The notes under the pieces: generated by a model
What the model saw: the letters and a program-made list of their open reading frames with translations, nothing else
Told to the model about the DNA's origin: nothing
Database searches by the model: none
Shown: piece by piece, positions 25,696 to 34,297 of the stretch
Position numbering within the stretch: position 1 is the first letter of the stretch
Layout: every line of letters starts with the position of its first letter
Source of the DNA: Candidatus Thiodictyon syntrophicum
Lineage (GTDB): Bacteria; Pseudomonadota; Gammaproteobacteria; Chromatiales; Chromatiaceae
Assembly: GCF_002813775.1 (NCBI RefSeq)
Contig: NZ_CP020372.1
Location: 420,825-484,824, forward strand
DNA: 64,000 bases
Direction: 5' to 3'
Made by a program: the position numbers and the translations under genes

Positions 25696-27192
25696 CTAGG
25701 CGGGCAGCAGGCGCCTGGACAAACGCTGGGCGCAGTAATCCCGAAACGCCTGCACACCGAGAATGTGGATCACCCGCGTGAGATTGTAGCCGAGCACCAT
25801 CAGGCTCATCTCACCCCAGACTTTCTCAAAGCCGCGCACCAGGAAGTGGTCCCAGCCGAACCAGCGCTTGAGCGTACCAAAGGGGTGTTCGACCAAACCG
25901 GCGCGTTGACGCATGCGCGCGGGTCCCTGGTCGGCCATGCGCTGGCGCAGGGCCTCCACGACCGGCGCATGCTCGGAGCGCTCGATCTGGCGCCGGCCGC
26001 TCGCGGGCAGGCAGGAGGCCTTGAGCGGACAGTCTTGGCACGCGCCGGGCGGGCGGCTGTAACGGGTGTAGAGGGTGCCGGTGCCGGCGCGACGGTGCGG
26101 CTCGCCGTACCGGTGCAGTTCTTGGTTGCCGGGGCAGCGATAGACATCGGTGTCCGGCAGGTACTGGAAACTCGCCCCGCTCAAGCGCCCTTCCGCGGTC
26201 AGGCGCTTCTCGTAATCGGGAACCGGGACGTAGACGGTGATGTTGGCCTGCGCACACGCGGCCAACTGCGCCTCGTTGAAATAGCCGGCATCCGCCGCGG
26301 CGGTCAGTTTCGGGACCGCCAACACCGCTTTGGCCGCGAGGGCTTGCGGGGCCAACTGCTGGGTGTCGTTGCCGGCGTTGGTCACCTCGTAATGGACGAT
26401 CAGCCGGTGCTTGCCATCGACGGAGTTCTGGACGTTGTAGCCGACCAGCTGCTGGCCGCCCTTGCGCAAGGCGCGGGCATCGGGGTCGGTACGCGAGATC
26501 TGGGTGTCCCCGCTGTCCGCCAACTGCTTGAGCAGGGCAGCGTGCTGCGCTTGGCGCGCCTGGAGCGTCACGATCTTGGCGGCCAACTCCGGGGTCTTGC
26601 TCAGGTCCTCAGGCAACCCCCGTTCTTGGGCATCCTGGGTCTCCAGGTCTTGATGGTAGGCCGCGATGTCGCACTCGATCTGCTTGAGTCGCTTCTCCAG
26701 TGTGGTCTTGGTGATGACGCTGGCGTCGCTGGCACTGGCGTTGAAGAAGGCGCCGTCGATGCCGATCTCCTCCCCGCCGAGCAGGTCCAGGTCCTTGCAC
26801 AGGAGGATGAAGTCCTTGCACACCGCCCGCAGCGCCGGGCCGTTGAACTGGCGGAAGGCGGCGATCGTGCGGTAGCCCGGGGTGAGGCCCTCCAGCAACC
26901 ACATGAACTCCAGATTGCGGCGGCACTCGCGCGCCAGGCGCCGCGAACTGTGCACCCGATCCAGGTAGCCGGCGATGTAGAGCTTGAGCAAGGCCGCCGG
27001 GGCGAACGCCGGTTGCCCGCAGCGCCGCGCCCCGCCCGCGTTCACGAACCCGAGCACCGCCAGGTCCAAGGTGTCCACGAAGGCGTCGATCGCGCGCACC
27101 GGATTGTCCGTGCCCACAAAGTCTTCGATGCGCCGCGGCAACCGTGCCTCGTACCCGCGTGCCGTGCCCTGCTTGTAGCGTCTGCCGATCAT
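25696..27192 (-). CDS. IS1182-family transposase
   Basis: A 498-residue DDE transposase of the IS1182 family: N-terminal MIGRRYKQG..ARGYEARLPRRIEDFV, a central GEEIGIDGAFFNAS with catalytic Asp, TAAADAGYFN with the second Asp, a Cys cluster (CQDCPLKASC) and the C-terminal VEHPFGTLKRWFGWDHFLVRG with catalytic Glu followed by the LGYNLTRVIHILG helix. ATG 27192 is used because similarity starts there. Ends and target duplication could not be identified. The gene looks intact. Confidence 0.88.
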   Translation of the reverse strand: MIGRRYKQGTARGYEARLPRRIEDFVGTDNPVRAIDAFVDTLDLAVLGFVNAGGARRCGQPAFAPAALLKLYIAGYLDRVHSSRRLARECRRNLEFMWLLEGLTPGYRTIAAFRQFNGPALRAVCKDFILLCKDLDLLGGEEIGIDGAFFNASASDASVITKTTLEKRLKQIECDIAAYHQDLETQDAQERGLPEDLSKTPELAAKIVTLQARQAQHAALLKQLADSGDTQISRTDPDARALRKGGQQLVGYNVQNSVDGKHRLIVHYEVTNAGNDTQQLAPQALAAKAVLAVPKLTAAADAGYFNEAQLAACAQANITVYVPVPDYEKRLTAEGRLSGASFQYLPDTDVYRCPGNQELHRYGEPHRRAGTGTLYTRYSRPPGACQDCPLKASCLPASGRRQIERSEHAPVVEALRQRMADQGPARMRQRAGLVEHPFGTLKRWFGWDHFLVRGFEKVWGEMSLMVLGYNLTRVIHILGVQAFRDYCAQRLSRRLLPA

Positions 27193-27416
27193 CCCCCTGA
27201 CCCCTTGGTTCCGACTTGGCTGACAGTCTACGCCAGGCACCGGGCACGATCCGAATACTTGCCCAATCTCTAGAGCGGTGTCACGAGGGGGTGGGCTGGG
27301 CGGATTTGCGATCAAGGCCGTGCCACGGATTCTCTCGAACCCCAAAGTGCATCGCTTCTACGATTACGACAACGACAACGATCGCGTTTAACGTGTTCTC
27401 GACTCGTTACATCGCA

Positions 27417-28100
27417 TCAACCGATGCGCCCCGCCACCGACCCCAGCAGCAGCACCGCGCTCGCCGCGACCGTAATCAGCACATTGTCGTCGATGGGGCC
27501 GAATTCATAGCGCTCGATCCAGGTCGCGACCACCGCGGAGGCCACCCCCCACCAGGGGATCGATGGATCGGCCTGGCCGCCGATTACCCAGCCGAGCGGG
27601 ACACAGACGATCAGCATGAAGAGGTTGCCGATGGGACTCTTGGAGCGGCGGCGCACCAGTGCATTGCGCGCAATGCCGGTCACGCCGTCACCGAAGGCCA
27701 TGTAGAGCGCGGGGAGTATTGCGAGCCAGGGGTCGCCGAGCAGCCACCACAGGCCGGAGACCGAGAGCCCCCACATCAGGGCGAACTTCACATCATTGGT
27801 ATTGTCCGGGGTCTGGAACCAATACATCCGCAGCCCCAGGCGATGGGCGAGCAGGGTAAACAGGGTGAACAGGAGCCCCGCGATCAGGGGCCACCAGGGA
27901 TCGGTAAAGACCAGCGGCACCGCCAGTGACCCGACCCCGCCGGCCAGCATATGGACGATCTTGCGGTTGTAATAGACCGCACGGATCGGCTCCATGCCGC
28001 GCGCGACCATGGCCCGATAGGGGATGAGGGTCCCGAAGAGCACGGCGAGCACATAGAGGCCCATGCCGATGGCCCACCACAGTTGCGACGAGAAGCTCAT
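27417..28100 (-). CDS. Dolichol kinase/phosphatidate cytidylyltransferase-like membrane protein
   Basis: A 227-residue polytopic membrane protein with about seven hydrophobic segments. YYNRKIVHMLAGGVGSLAVPLVF near residue 40 and ALYMAFGDGVTGIARN near residue 145 are typical of the CTP-dependent dolichol kinase/CdsA-like superfamily. It probably transfers a phosphate or cytidylyl group to a polyprenol or lipid at the membrane. Its ATG overlaps the fdsD stop by 4 bp, so it is co-translated with formate dehydrogenase genes, an unexpected pairing. The specific substrate cannot be told from the sequence. Confidence 0.7.
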   Translation of the reverse strand: MSFSSQLWWAIGMGLYVLAVLFGTLIPYRAMVARGMEPIRAVYYNRKIVHMLAGGVGSLAVPLVFTDPWWPLIAGLLFTLFTLLAHRLGLRMYWFQTPDNTNDVKFALMWGLSVSGLWWLLGDPWLAILPALYMAFGDGVTGIARNALVRRRSKSPIGNLFMLIVCVPLGWVIGGQADPSIPWWGVASAVVATWIERYEFGPIDDNVLITVAASAVLLLGSVAGRIG

Positions 28101-28327
28101 GCGCCCTCCCCCATCGGCTCCAGGTGTCCGATCGCCTCGATCACGAGCGGGTTCAGGCCCGCCCCGCCCTGGGCGCGCACATGCTCGATGATCTGGCGGC
28201 GCATGCGCGGTTCCCAGAAGCGCTTCAGATGATTGGTGACTTCCGCGCGCCCCTGCGCGGGGTCCGGCCAGGCGCCGAAGAAGTCGCCGATCTGGTTGGC
28301 TTGTTTGATGAGGTTTTGGATATCCAT
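28097..28327 (-). CDS. fdsD: NAD-dependent formate dehydrogenase delta subunit
   Basis: A 76-residue protein of the FdsD family: LIKQANQIGDFFGAWPD, HLKRFWEPRMRRQIIEHV and GGAGLNPLVIEAIGHL. In FdsABG enzymes the small delta subunit helps assembly or stabilisation of the soluble molybdenum- or tungsten-containing formate dehydrogenase. It follows fdhD after about 200 bp that contain a hexanucleotide repeat, and overlaps the next gene by 4 bp. Length is normal. Confidence 0.88.
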   Translation of the reverse strand: MDIQNLIKQANQIGDFFGAWPDPAQGRAEVTNHLKRFWEPRMRRQIIEHVRAQGGAGLNPLVIEAIGHLEPMGEGA

Positions 28328-28381
28328 TGGTTGCTCGCGGAAAGAAGTACGTTAGAACGTTAGGCTCGCACCGCCGCCCGG

Positions 28382-28421
<40 letters not shown>

Positions 28422-28526
28422 CAGATTATCGTAATGGTCCGGATGCTCTCGCACCCCAAATTGCACTGCTTCTCCGCTTACGATTACGACAACGATGGTG
28501 TTTGTGCCTTACTTGTTCCTGGCTCG

Positions 28527-29477
28527 TTACCAAAGTACTTCCGTACTTTCCCACGGATGGGTATAAACCAACATCCGCTCGCCGCGCGCGAAGCCGATCA
28601 GGGTGAGATGGGCGGCCTCGGCCAGGCGGATGGCGGCGGCGGTCGGGGCTGAAACCGCGATCAGGAGGCCGATGCCGGCGGTCATTGCCTTCTGGACCAT
28701 CTCGTAGCTCGCCCGGCTGGTGCAGATGGCAAAGCCGTCCGCCGGGTCGGTGCCCTGCCGCGTCAGGGCGCCGATCAGCTTGTCCAGGGCATTGTGCCGC
28801 CCTACGTCCTCGCGCACCAGCCGCACGGCCCCGTCAGCCCCGACCCAGGCGGCCGCGTGGCCGCCGCCGGTCAGGCGGAACAGGGGCTGGTGCCGCGGCA
28901 GGTCCGCAAGTGCGCGGGCGATGACGCCGGGACGCGGGCGGCAGGTCCGCTCGACCGGGACCGTCGGGCGCTCCAGTGCCTGCAGGCTCTCCACGCCGCA
29001 CAGGCCGCAGCCGGTCCGTCCGGCCAGGGTCCGGCGGCGCTCCTTCAATGCGGCGAAGCGCGCGGCGGATATTCTCATGCGCGCCTCGATCCCGCCCCGG
29101 ACCTGGACCAGTTCGCAGTCATGCAGATCTGCGGCGGCCCCCAGAATGCCCTCCCCCAGGCTGAAGCCCAGCACGAAGTCCGCGAGATCGACCGGGGTGA
29201 CCAACATGACTGCGTGGGAGATGCGGTTGTAGACCAAAGCGAGCGGGACCTCTTCGATGACCTGGTCGGGGCGCTCGAGCGCCTGACCGCCCTCCAGTTG
29301 CAGGACCTGCACGCCTTGGTGGCTGGGCCAGTCGGCCGGTCCTTCGAGGCCTTGCAGGGGCGTTGCGGCACCAGGTAGGTAGCGGCCGGCGGCAGGATCG
29401 CGGCGGTCTTCGTCGCGGCTGAAGACCGCTCCCACGGGGGCCGCTCGCGGTCCCTGGCTGGCGTGCATGGCGCCCAC
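28527..29477 (-). CDS. fdhD: Formate dehydrogenase accessory sulfurtransferase FdhD
   Basis: FdhD moves sulfur from a cysteine desulfurase to the molybdenum cofactor so that formate dehydrogenase becomes active. The family signatures are present: EVPLALVYNRISHAVMLVTPVDLADFVLGFSLGEGI, the catalytic GRTGCGLCGVESL Cys pair, REDVGRHNALDKLIG and SRASYEMVQKAMTAGI. From GTG 29477 the frame has 316 residues, but the first 55 or so have no family similarity and include a REP-like word near 29410. A GTG at 29312 would give 262 residues, closer to the usual length. The frame starts directly after the fdsA stop. Confidence 0.88.
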   Translation of the reverse strand: MGAMHASQGPRAAPVGAVFSRDEDRRDPAAGRYLPGAATPLQGLEGPADWPSHQGVQVLQLEGGQALERPDQVIEEVPLALVYNRISHAVMLVTPVDLADFVLGFSLGEGILGAAADLHDCELVQVRGGIEARMRISAARFAALKERRRTLAGRTGCGLCGVESLQALERPTVPVERTCRPRPGVIARALADLPRHQPLFRLTGGGHAAAWVGADGAVRLVREDVGRHNALDKLIGALTRQGTDPADGFAICTSRASYEMVQKAMTAGIGLLIAVSAPTAAAIRLAEAAHLTLIGFARGERMLVYTHPWESTEVLW

Positions 29478-32108
29478 TCAAGGCTCGACCGCTGCCGCGG
29501 CGCCGGGCAGCAGGTCCAATTGCCGCTTGGAGAAGCGGCGGTGGCGCTCCTGCCAGGCGGAAGGCTGGTGGATCTCCAGCCGGTCCTCGGCGTGCCATTG
29601 GACGTTGGCCGTGCGCCGCGTCTGGGCCCCCACATTGTATTGCGAGAGGATGCGGCCGGTGGTGAGGATCAGCGGATAGCGGTGAGTGACCCGCTCCGTG
29701 GTCGGCACATAATGGGTGACCATGAAACGCCCCTTGCCGCGGACGAGCTCATCCACATGCATGATGGGCGTACCGTCCGGGTGAGCGGCATTGCAGGGCC
29801 ACTGGATGCTGCCCAGGGCGTCCAGGCGCGCATAGCTCACGCCAGTGAAGCTGGGGGTGAGACGCGCAATCTCGTCCATGACCTCCGACGGGTGCCGGTA
29901 GTCCATGGGATAACCCAGGGCCCGGGACAGGGCTACGGTGACCTCCCAGTCCGCCAGCCCGGCCAGCGGCGGCATGACCTTGCGCACCCGCGAGATGCGC
30001 CGCTCCGCATTGGTGAAGGTGCCGTCCTTCTCCAGGAAGCTCGAGCCGGGCAGGAAGACATGGGCGTATTTCGCGGTCTCATTCAGGAACAGGTCCTGGA
30101 CCACCACGCACTCCATGGCGGACATGGCCGCCTGGACGTGCTGCGTATTCGGGTCCGACTGGACGATGTCCTCGCCCTCGCAATAGAGCCCGCGGAAGCT
30201 GCCGTCCAGGGCCGCCTCGAACATATTGGGGATGCGCAGGCCCGGCTCCGGATCGATCGCCACCCCCCAGGCGTCGTGGAACAGACGCCGCGTATCCGGG
30301 TCCGAGACGTGGCGATAGCCGGGCAGCTCGTGCGGGAACGAACCCATGTCGCAGGACCCCTGGACATTGTTCTGACCGCGCAGTGGATTCACCCCCACAC
30401 CCAGGCGGCCGATGTTGCCGGTGGCCATGGCGAGATTGGCGATGCCCATGACCATGGTCGAGCCCTGGGTGTGCTCGGTGACCCCCAGGCCGTAATAGAT
30501 GGCGGCATTGGCGGCACCGGCATAGAGCCGGGCAGCGCCGCGGATCAGTTCGGCGGGCACGCCGGTGACCGCCGCCAGGGCCTCCGGCGACTGTGCGGGC
30601 TGGGCGACATGGGCGCGCCAGGCGGCGAATGACGCGGGCTCGCAGCGCGCGGCGACGAAGGCCTCGTTCACCAGACCTTCGGTGACGATCACATGGGCGA
30701 GCGCATTGACGATGGCGACATTGGTCCCGGGCAGCAGCTTCAGATGAAAGTCCGCCGCCACGTGCGGGCTCTTCACCAGGTCGATCCGGCGCGGGTCCAC
30801 GACGATGAGCCGGGCGCCCTGGCGCAGCCGCCGCTTCAATTGGGAGGCGAACACCGGATGCCCGTCCGTGGGATTGGCACCGATCACCACGATCACGTCC
30901 GCCGCGAGCACCGAGTCGAAGGTCTGGGTGCCGGCGGACTCGCCGAGCGTCTGCTTGAGCCCATAGCCGGTCGGCGAGTGACAGACCCGGGCGCAGGTGT
31001 CCACGTTGTTATTGCCGAAGGCGGCGCGCACCAGCTTCTGGACCAGATAGGTCTCCTCATTGGTGCAGCGCGAGGAGGTGATACCGCCGACCGACCCCCG
31101 CCCGTACTGCGCCTGGATGCGCTTGAACTCGGCGGCGGCATAGCCTAAGGCCTCATCCCAGGACACCGGCTGCCAGGGGTCATGGATGGATTTGCGGATC
31201 ATCGGGGTCGTGATCCGGTCCGGGTGGGTCGCATAGCCCCAGGCAAAGCGGCCCTTGACACAGGAATGGCCGTGATTGGCCTGCCCGTCCTTCCAGGGGA
31301 CCATGCGCACCACCGTGTTGCCCTTGAGCTGCGCCTCGAATGCGCAGCCGACGCCGCAATAGGCACAGGTGGTCACGACCGACTGCTGCGCCTGTCCCAT
31401 CTCAATCACGGACTTTTCCATCAGGGTCGCGGTGGGACAGGCCTGGACACAGGCCCCGCAGGAGACGCATTCGGATTCCATGAAGGGCTGGTTCTCACCC
31501 GCGCTGACATGGGCATCGAAGCCGCGCCCGGAGATGGTGAGGGCAAAGGTCCCCTGCATCTCGGCGCAGGCCCGCACGCAGCGGCTGCAGACGATGCACT
31601 TGGCCGGGTCGAAGCTGAAATAGGGATTGGAGTCGTCCTTCGGTGCGGCGCTGCCGCCATCGAAATGATTGTCCCCGTCCATCCCGTAGCGGACCTCGCG
31701 CAGGCCCACCACGCCGGCCATGTCCTGCAACTCGCAATCGCCGTTGGCGGAACAGGTGAGACAGTCCAGCGGGTGATCCGAGATATAGAGTTCCATGACC
31801 CCGCGGCGGACCGCGGCGAGTTTGTCGGTCTGGGTCCGGACCCGCATCCCCTCCTCCACCGCCGTGGTGCAGGAGGCCGGATAGCCGCGCCGGCCCTCGA
31901 TCTCCACCAGGCACAGACGGCAGGAGCCGAAGGGCTCCATGCTGTCGGTGGCGCACAGCTTGGGGACCCGACTGCCGATCGACTCCGCCGCGCGCATGAC
32001 CGAGGTGCCCCCCGGGACCTGCACCGCGACGCCGTCGATGGTCAGCGTCACCAGGCGATCGGAGGCGCGGGCGGGGGTACCGAAGTCGGGGTCGCGGGGG
32101 AGGGACAT
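29478..32108 (-). CDS. fdsA: NAD-dependent formate dehydrogenase alpha subunit, with apparent C-terminal internal deletion
   Basis: An 876-residue catalytic subunit. It shows an N-terminal [2Fe-2S] domain (Cys 52, 63, 66, 80), a His-Cys cluster (HPLDCLTC..C, about 112-125), two ferredoxin-type clusters (CIVCSRCVRAC at 171 and CVSCGACVQACP at 214), the CAYCGVGC cluster at 248 and the metal-ligand Cys 376 in RVCHSPTG. It oxidises formate to CO2 in the cytoplasm, with FdsB and FdsG passing electrons to NAD. Near the C-terminus HAEDRLEIH is followed at once by QPSAWQERHRRFSKRQ, which resembles the normal extreme C-terminus; about 70 residues of the molybdopterin-dinucleotide domain usually lie between. 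The frame stays open, so the deletion is in frame, but activity is doubtful. Confidence 0.88.
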   Translation of the reverse strand: MSLPRDPDFGTPARASDRLVTLTIDGVAVQVPGGTSVMRAAESIGSRVPKLCATDSMEPFGSCRLCLVEIEGRRGYPASCTTAVEEGMRVRTQTDKLAAVRRGVMELYISDHPLDCLTCSANGDCELQDMAGVVGLREVRYGMDGDNHFDGGSAAPKDDSNPYFSFDPAKCIVCSRCVRACAEMQGTFALTISGRGFDAHVSAGENQPFMESECVSCGACVQACPTATLMEKSVIEMGQAQQSVVTTCAYCGVGCAFEAQLKGNTVVRMVPWKDGQANHGHSCVKGRFAWGYATHPDRITTPMIRKSIHDPWQPVSWDEALGYAAAEFKRIQAQYGRGSVGGITSSRCTNEETYLVQKLVRAAFGNNNVDTCARVCHSPTGYGLKQTLGESAGTQTFDSVLAADVIVVIGANPTDGHPVFASQLKRRLRQGARLIVVDPRRIDLVKSPHVAADFHLKLLPGTNVAIVNALAHVIVTEGLVNEAFVAARCEPASFAAWRAHVAQPAQSPEALAAVTGVPAELIRGAARLYAGAANAAIYYGLGVTEHTQGSTMVMGIANLAMATGNIGRLGVGVNPLRGQNNVQGSCDMGSFPHELPGYRHVSDPDTRRLFHDAWGVAIDPEPGLRIPNMFEAALDGSFRGLYCEGEDIVQSDPNTQHVQAAMSAMECVVVQDLFLNETAKYAHVFLPGSSFLEKDGTFTNAERRISRVRKVMPPLAGLADWEVTVALSRALGYPMDYRHPSEVMDEIARLTPSFTGVSYARLDALGSIQWPCNAAHPDGTPIMHVDELVRGKGRFMVTHYVPTTERVTHRYPLILTTGRILSQYNVGAQTRRTANVQWHAEDRLEIHQPSAWQERHRRFSKRQLDLLPGAAAAVEP

Positions 32109-32172
32109 GGTCTTGCCTCTGGAAGAAAGTACGTTGGTCACTGCGGCCCTCCCGTGAGCCGCGAGGTCGGCG

Positions 32173-32231
32173 GTCCGCACAGCGGACCCTACGAGCCTGA
32201 CGCCGCGCCCGTAGGGTCCGCTGTGCGGACC
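32173..32231. repeat. Hairpin between fdsB and fdsA
   Basis: Arms GGTCCGCACAGCGGACCCTA (32173 onward) and the complement ending at 32231 enclose a 14-base GC-rich loop. It sits in the 141-bp gap between fdsB and fdsA, whereas the fdsG-fdsB junction is a tight 4-bp overlap. It could affect mRNA stability or cause partial termination (inference). Confidence 0.8.
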
Positions 32232-32249
32232 GAACGCCGCTAACGTGAT

Positions 32250-33797
32250 CTAACTTGGCGCAAAGTCCTCCGGGAAGTGCCGTAGCGCCGACTGCACCGG
32301 ATAGGGCGCCATGCCCCCCAATGCGCACAGTGAACCATTGAGCATCGTATCGCACAGAGACTCGAGCAGGGCGAGGTTGGCGGCCCGCGCCTGGCCGGCG
32401 ATGATGCGGTCGATGACCTCGACCCCGCGCCGCGAGCCGATGCGACAGGGAGTGCACTTGCCGCACGACTCGTGGGCGCAGAATTCCATGGCGTAGCGGG
32501 CCATGCGCGCCATATCCACCGTATCGTCAAAGACGACGATGCCGCCGTGTCCGATCATGGCCCCGATCTTCGCATAGGCCTCGTAATCCAGGGGGATGTC
32601 GAATTGGGACTCGGGGACATAGGCCCCCAGCGGCCCGCCTACCTGCACCGCGCGAATGGGTCGGCCGCTGGCGGACCCGCCGCCATAATCGTAGAGCATC
32701 TCATTCAAGGTCAACCCGAAGGCCTTCTCCACCAGGCCGCCGTGGCGGATATTGCCCGCCAATTGGAAGGGCAGGGTCCCGTGTGAGCGGCCCACGCCAT
32801 AGTCGCGATAGAAGGCGGCGCCTTGGGCCAGGATGATCGGGACCGAGGCCAGGCTCATGGCATTGTTGATGACGGTCGGGCGACCGAAGAGCCCGGCAAT
32901 GGCCGGCAGGGGCGGCTTGAAGCGGACCAGGCCGGGCCTGCCCTCCAGGCTCTCCAGCATGGCGGTCTCCTCGCCGCAGATATAGGCCCCGGCGCCCATG
33001 CGCAGTTCCAACTCGAAGCTGCGGCCGGAACCGAGCAGGTCCGGCCCCAGAAACCCCGCCGCCCGCGCCCGGGCGATGGCCGTCTCCATGATCCGGAAGG
33101 CGTGGGGGTATTCGGAGCGGGAATAGATATAGCCCTGGGTCGCCCCCACCGCCAGAGCGGCGATGGTGGTCCCCTCGATCAGGCAATAGGGGTCGCCCTC
33201 CATCAACATGCGGTCCGAGAAGGTGCCGGAGTCGCCCTCGTCCGCGTTGCAGACGACATACTTGGGCGTGAGTGGCGCATCGCGGACCGTGGCCCACTTG
33301 ATCCCGGTCGGAAAGGCGGCGCCGCCGCGCCCGCGCAGGCCGGAGTCGGTCACTTCCTGCACGATCGCAGCGGGCTCAAGTCCGATGGCGCGCTTGAGCC
33401 CGGCGAAACCGCCATGCGCCTGGTAGTCGTCGAGGCTCAGGGGGTCGGTCAGCCCCACCCGGGCGAAGGTGAGGCGCTCCTGGCCGGCCAGATAGGGCAT
33501 CAGGGCGGTGAGGCCGTGGCCCAGGCGGTGGGGTTCGCCGCTCAAAAAGCCGGCCGCGAACAGGTCGGGTACATCCTGTGCCCGGACCGGGCCATAGGCC
33601 ATGCGTCCGGCCGGGGTCTCGACCTCCACCAGCGGCTCCAGCCAATAGAGCCCGCGCGACCCGTTGCGCACCAGTTCGATCGGCAGGCCGCACCGCTGCG
33701 CCTCGATCTGAAGCGACCGCGCGACCTGGTCCGCGCCCACCGACAGGGCGCCGGAATCGCCCGGCACATAGACCCGCTGGGGTTGGGTCGCGGTCAT
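32250..33797 (-). CDS. fdsB: NAD-dependent formate dehydrogenase beta subunit
   Basis: A 515-residue NuoF-like flavoprotein subunit. An N-terminal thioredoxin-like [2Fe-2S]-type region precedes the FMN/NADH-binding domain (SGLRGRGGAAFPTGIKW, VVCNADEGDSGTFSDR, GAYICGEETAMLESLEGRPG). A C-terminal [4Fe-4S] motif ESCGKCTPCRIG with a later Cys (SLCALG) completes it. It accepts electrons from FdsA and reduces NAD. The GTG/ATG region at 33797 overlaps the fdsG stop by 4 bp. All ligands are present and the length is normal. Confidence 0.93.
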   Translation of the reverse strand: MTATQPQRVYVPGDSGALSVGADQVARSLQIEAQRCGLPIELVRNGSRGLYWLEPLVEVETPAGRMAYGPVRAQDVPDLFAAGFLSGEPHRLGHGLTALMPYLAGQERLTFARVGLTDPLSLDDYQAHGGFAGLKRAIGLEPAAIVQEVTDSGLRGRGGAAFPTGIKWATVRDAPLTPKYVVCNADEGDSGTFSDRMLMEGDPYCLIEGTTIAALAVGATQGYIYSRSEYPHAFRIMETAIARARAAGFLGPDLLGSGRSFELELRMGAGAYICGEETAMLESLEGRPGLVRFKPPLPAIAGLFGRPTVINNAMSLASVPIILAQGAAFYRDYGVGRSHGTLPFQLAGNIRHGGLVEKAFGLTLNEMLYDYGGGSASGRPIRAVQVGGPLGAYVPESQFDIPLDYEAYAKIGAMIGHGGIVVFDDTVDMARMARYAMEFCAHESCGKCTPCRIGSRRGVEVIDRIIAGQARAANLALLESLCDTMLNGSLCALGGMAPYPVQSALRHFPEDFAPS

Positions 33798-34297
33798 GCC
33801 GTGGCCCCGACGCCGCGCAGTCCGGCGATCAGCGCGTCGAATCGCTCCTGGTCCACGCGCCCCAGGATCTCGTCATCGACCCGTACGGCGGGCGAGCAGG
33901 CGCAGTTGCCTAGGCAGTAGACCGGCTCCAGCGTCAGGGCGCCGTCCGCGCTGGTCTGGTAGTAATCCAGACCAAGGACGGCACGGGCGTGGGCCTCCAG
34001 CGCCAAACCGCCCAGCGCCTGACAGGACTCGGCCCGGCAGAGCTGCAGCACATGCCGGCCGGGCGGGGCGCGGCGGAAGTCGTGATAGAAGTCGAGCACC
34101 CCCTGGACCTCGGCCCGGGAGCAGTTGAGTGCGTTGGCGATCAGCGGCACTGCCGCGCCCGGGACCCAGCCCAGGTGTCGCTGGATCGCGTGCAGAATGG
34201 GCAGCATGGCGCCGGGCCGGTCACGGTGGGCCGCGATGATGGGGCCGACCTGACCCGCGTGGTCGGGTGCGGGATCGGCGGCGGCGGAGTTCGACAT
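33794..34297 (-). CDS. fdsG: NAD-dependent formate dehydrogenase gamma subunit
   Basis: A 167-residue NuoE-like protein with a thioredoxin fold binding one [2Fe-2S] cluster; the Cys ligands are in LCRAESCQALGG (two) and CLGNCACSPA (two). The N-terminal LPILHAIQRHLGWVP and GVLDFYHDFR helices are characteristic. It is first in the fds operon; the downstream fdsB start overlaps its stop. It passes electrons between FdsA and FdsB. Confidence 0.92.
   Translation of the reverse strand: MSNSAAADPAPDHAGQVGPIIAAHRDRPGAMLPILHAIQRHLGWVPGAAVPLIANALNCSRAEVQGVLDFYHDFRRAPPGRHVLQLCRAESCQALGGLALEAHARAVLGLDYYQTSADGALTLEPVYCLGNCACSPAVRVDDEILGRVDQERFDALIAGLRGVGATA

Noticed and set aside
25765..27273. 502-codon plus-strand frame over the IS1182 gene
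   Set aside because: The opposite strand encodes a complete IS1182 transposase with its catalytic motifs; the plus-strand frame is its shadow.
29463..32243. Two long plus-strand frames across the formate dehydrogenase region
   Set aside because: They are antisense to fdsA, which carries every expected iron-sulfur motif.
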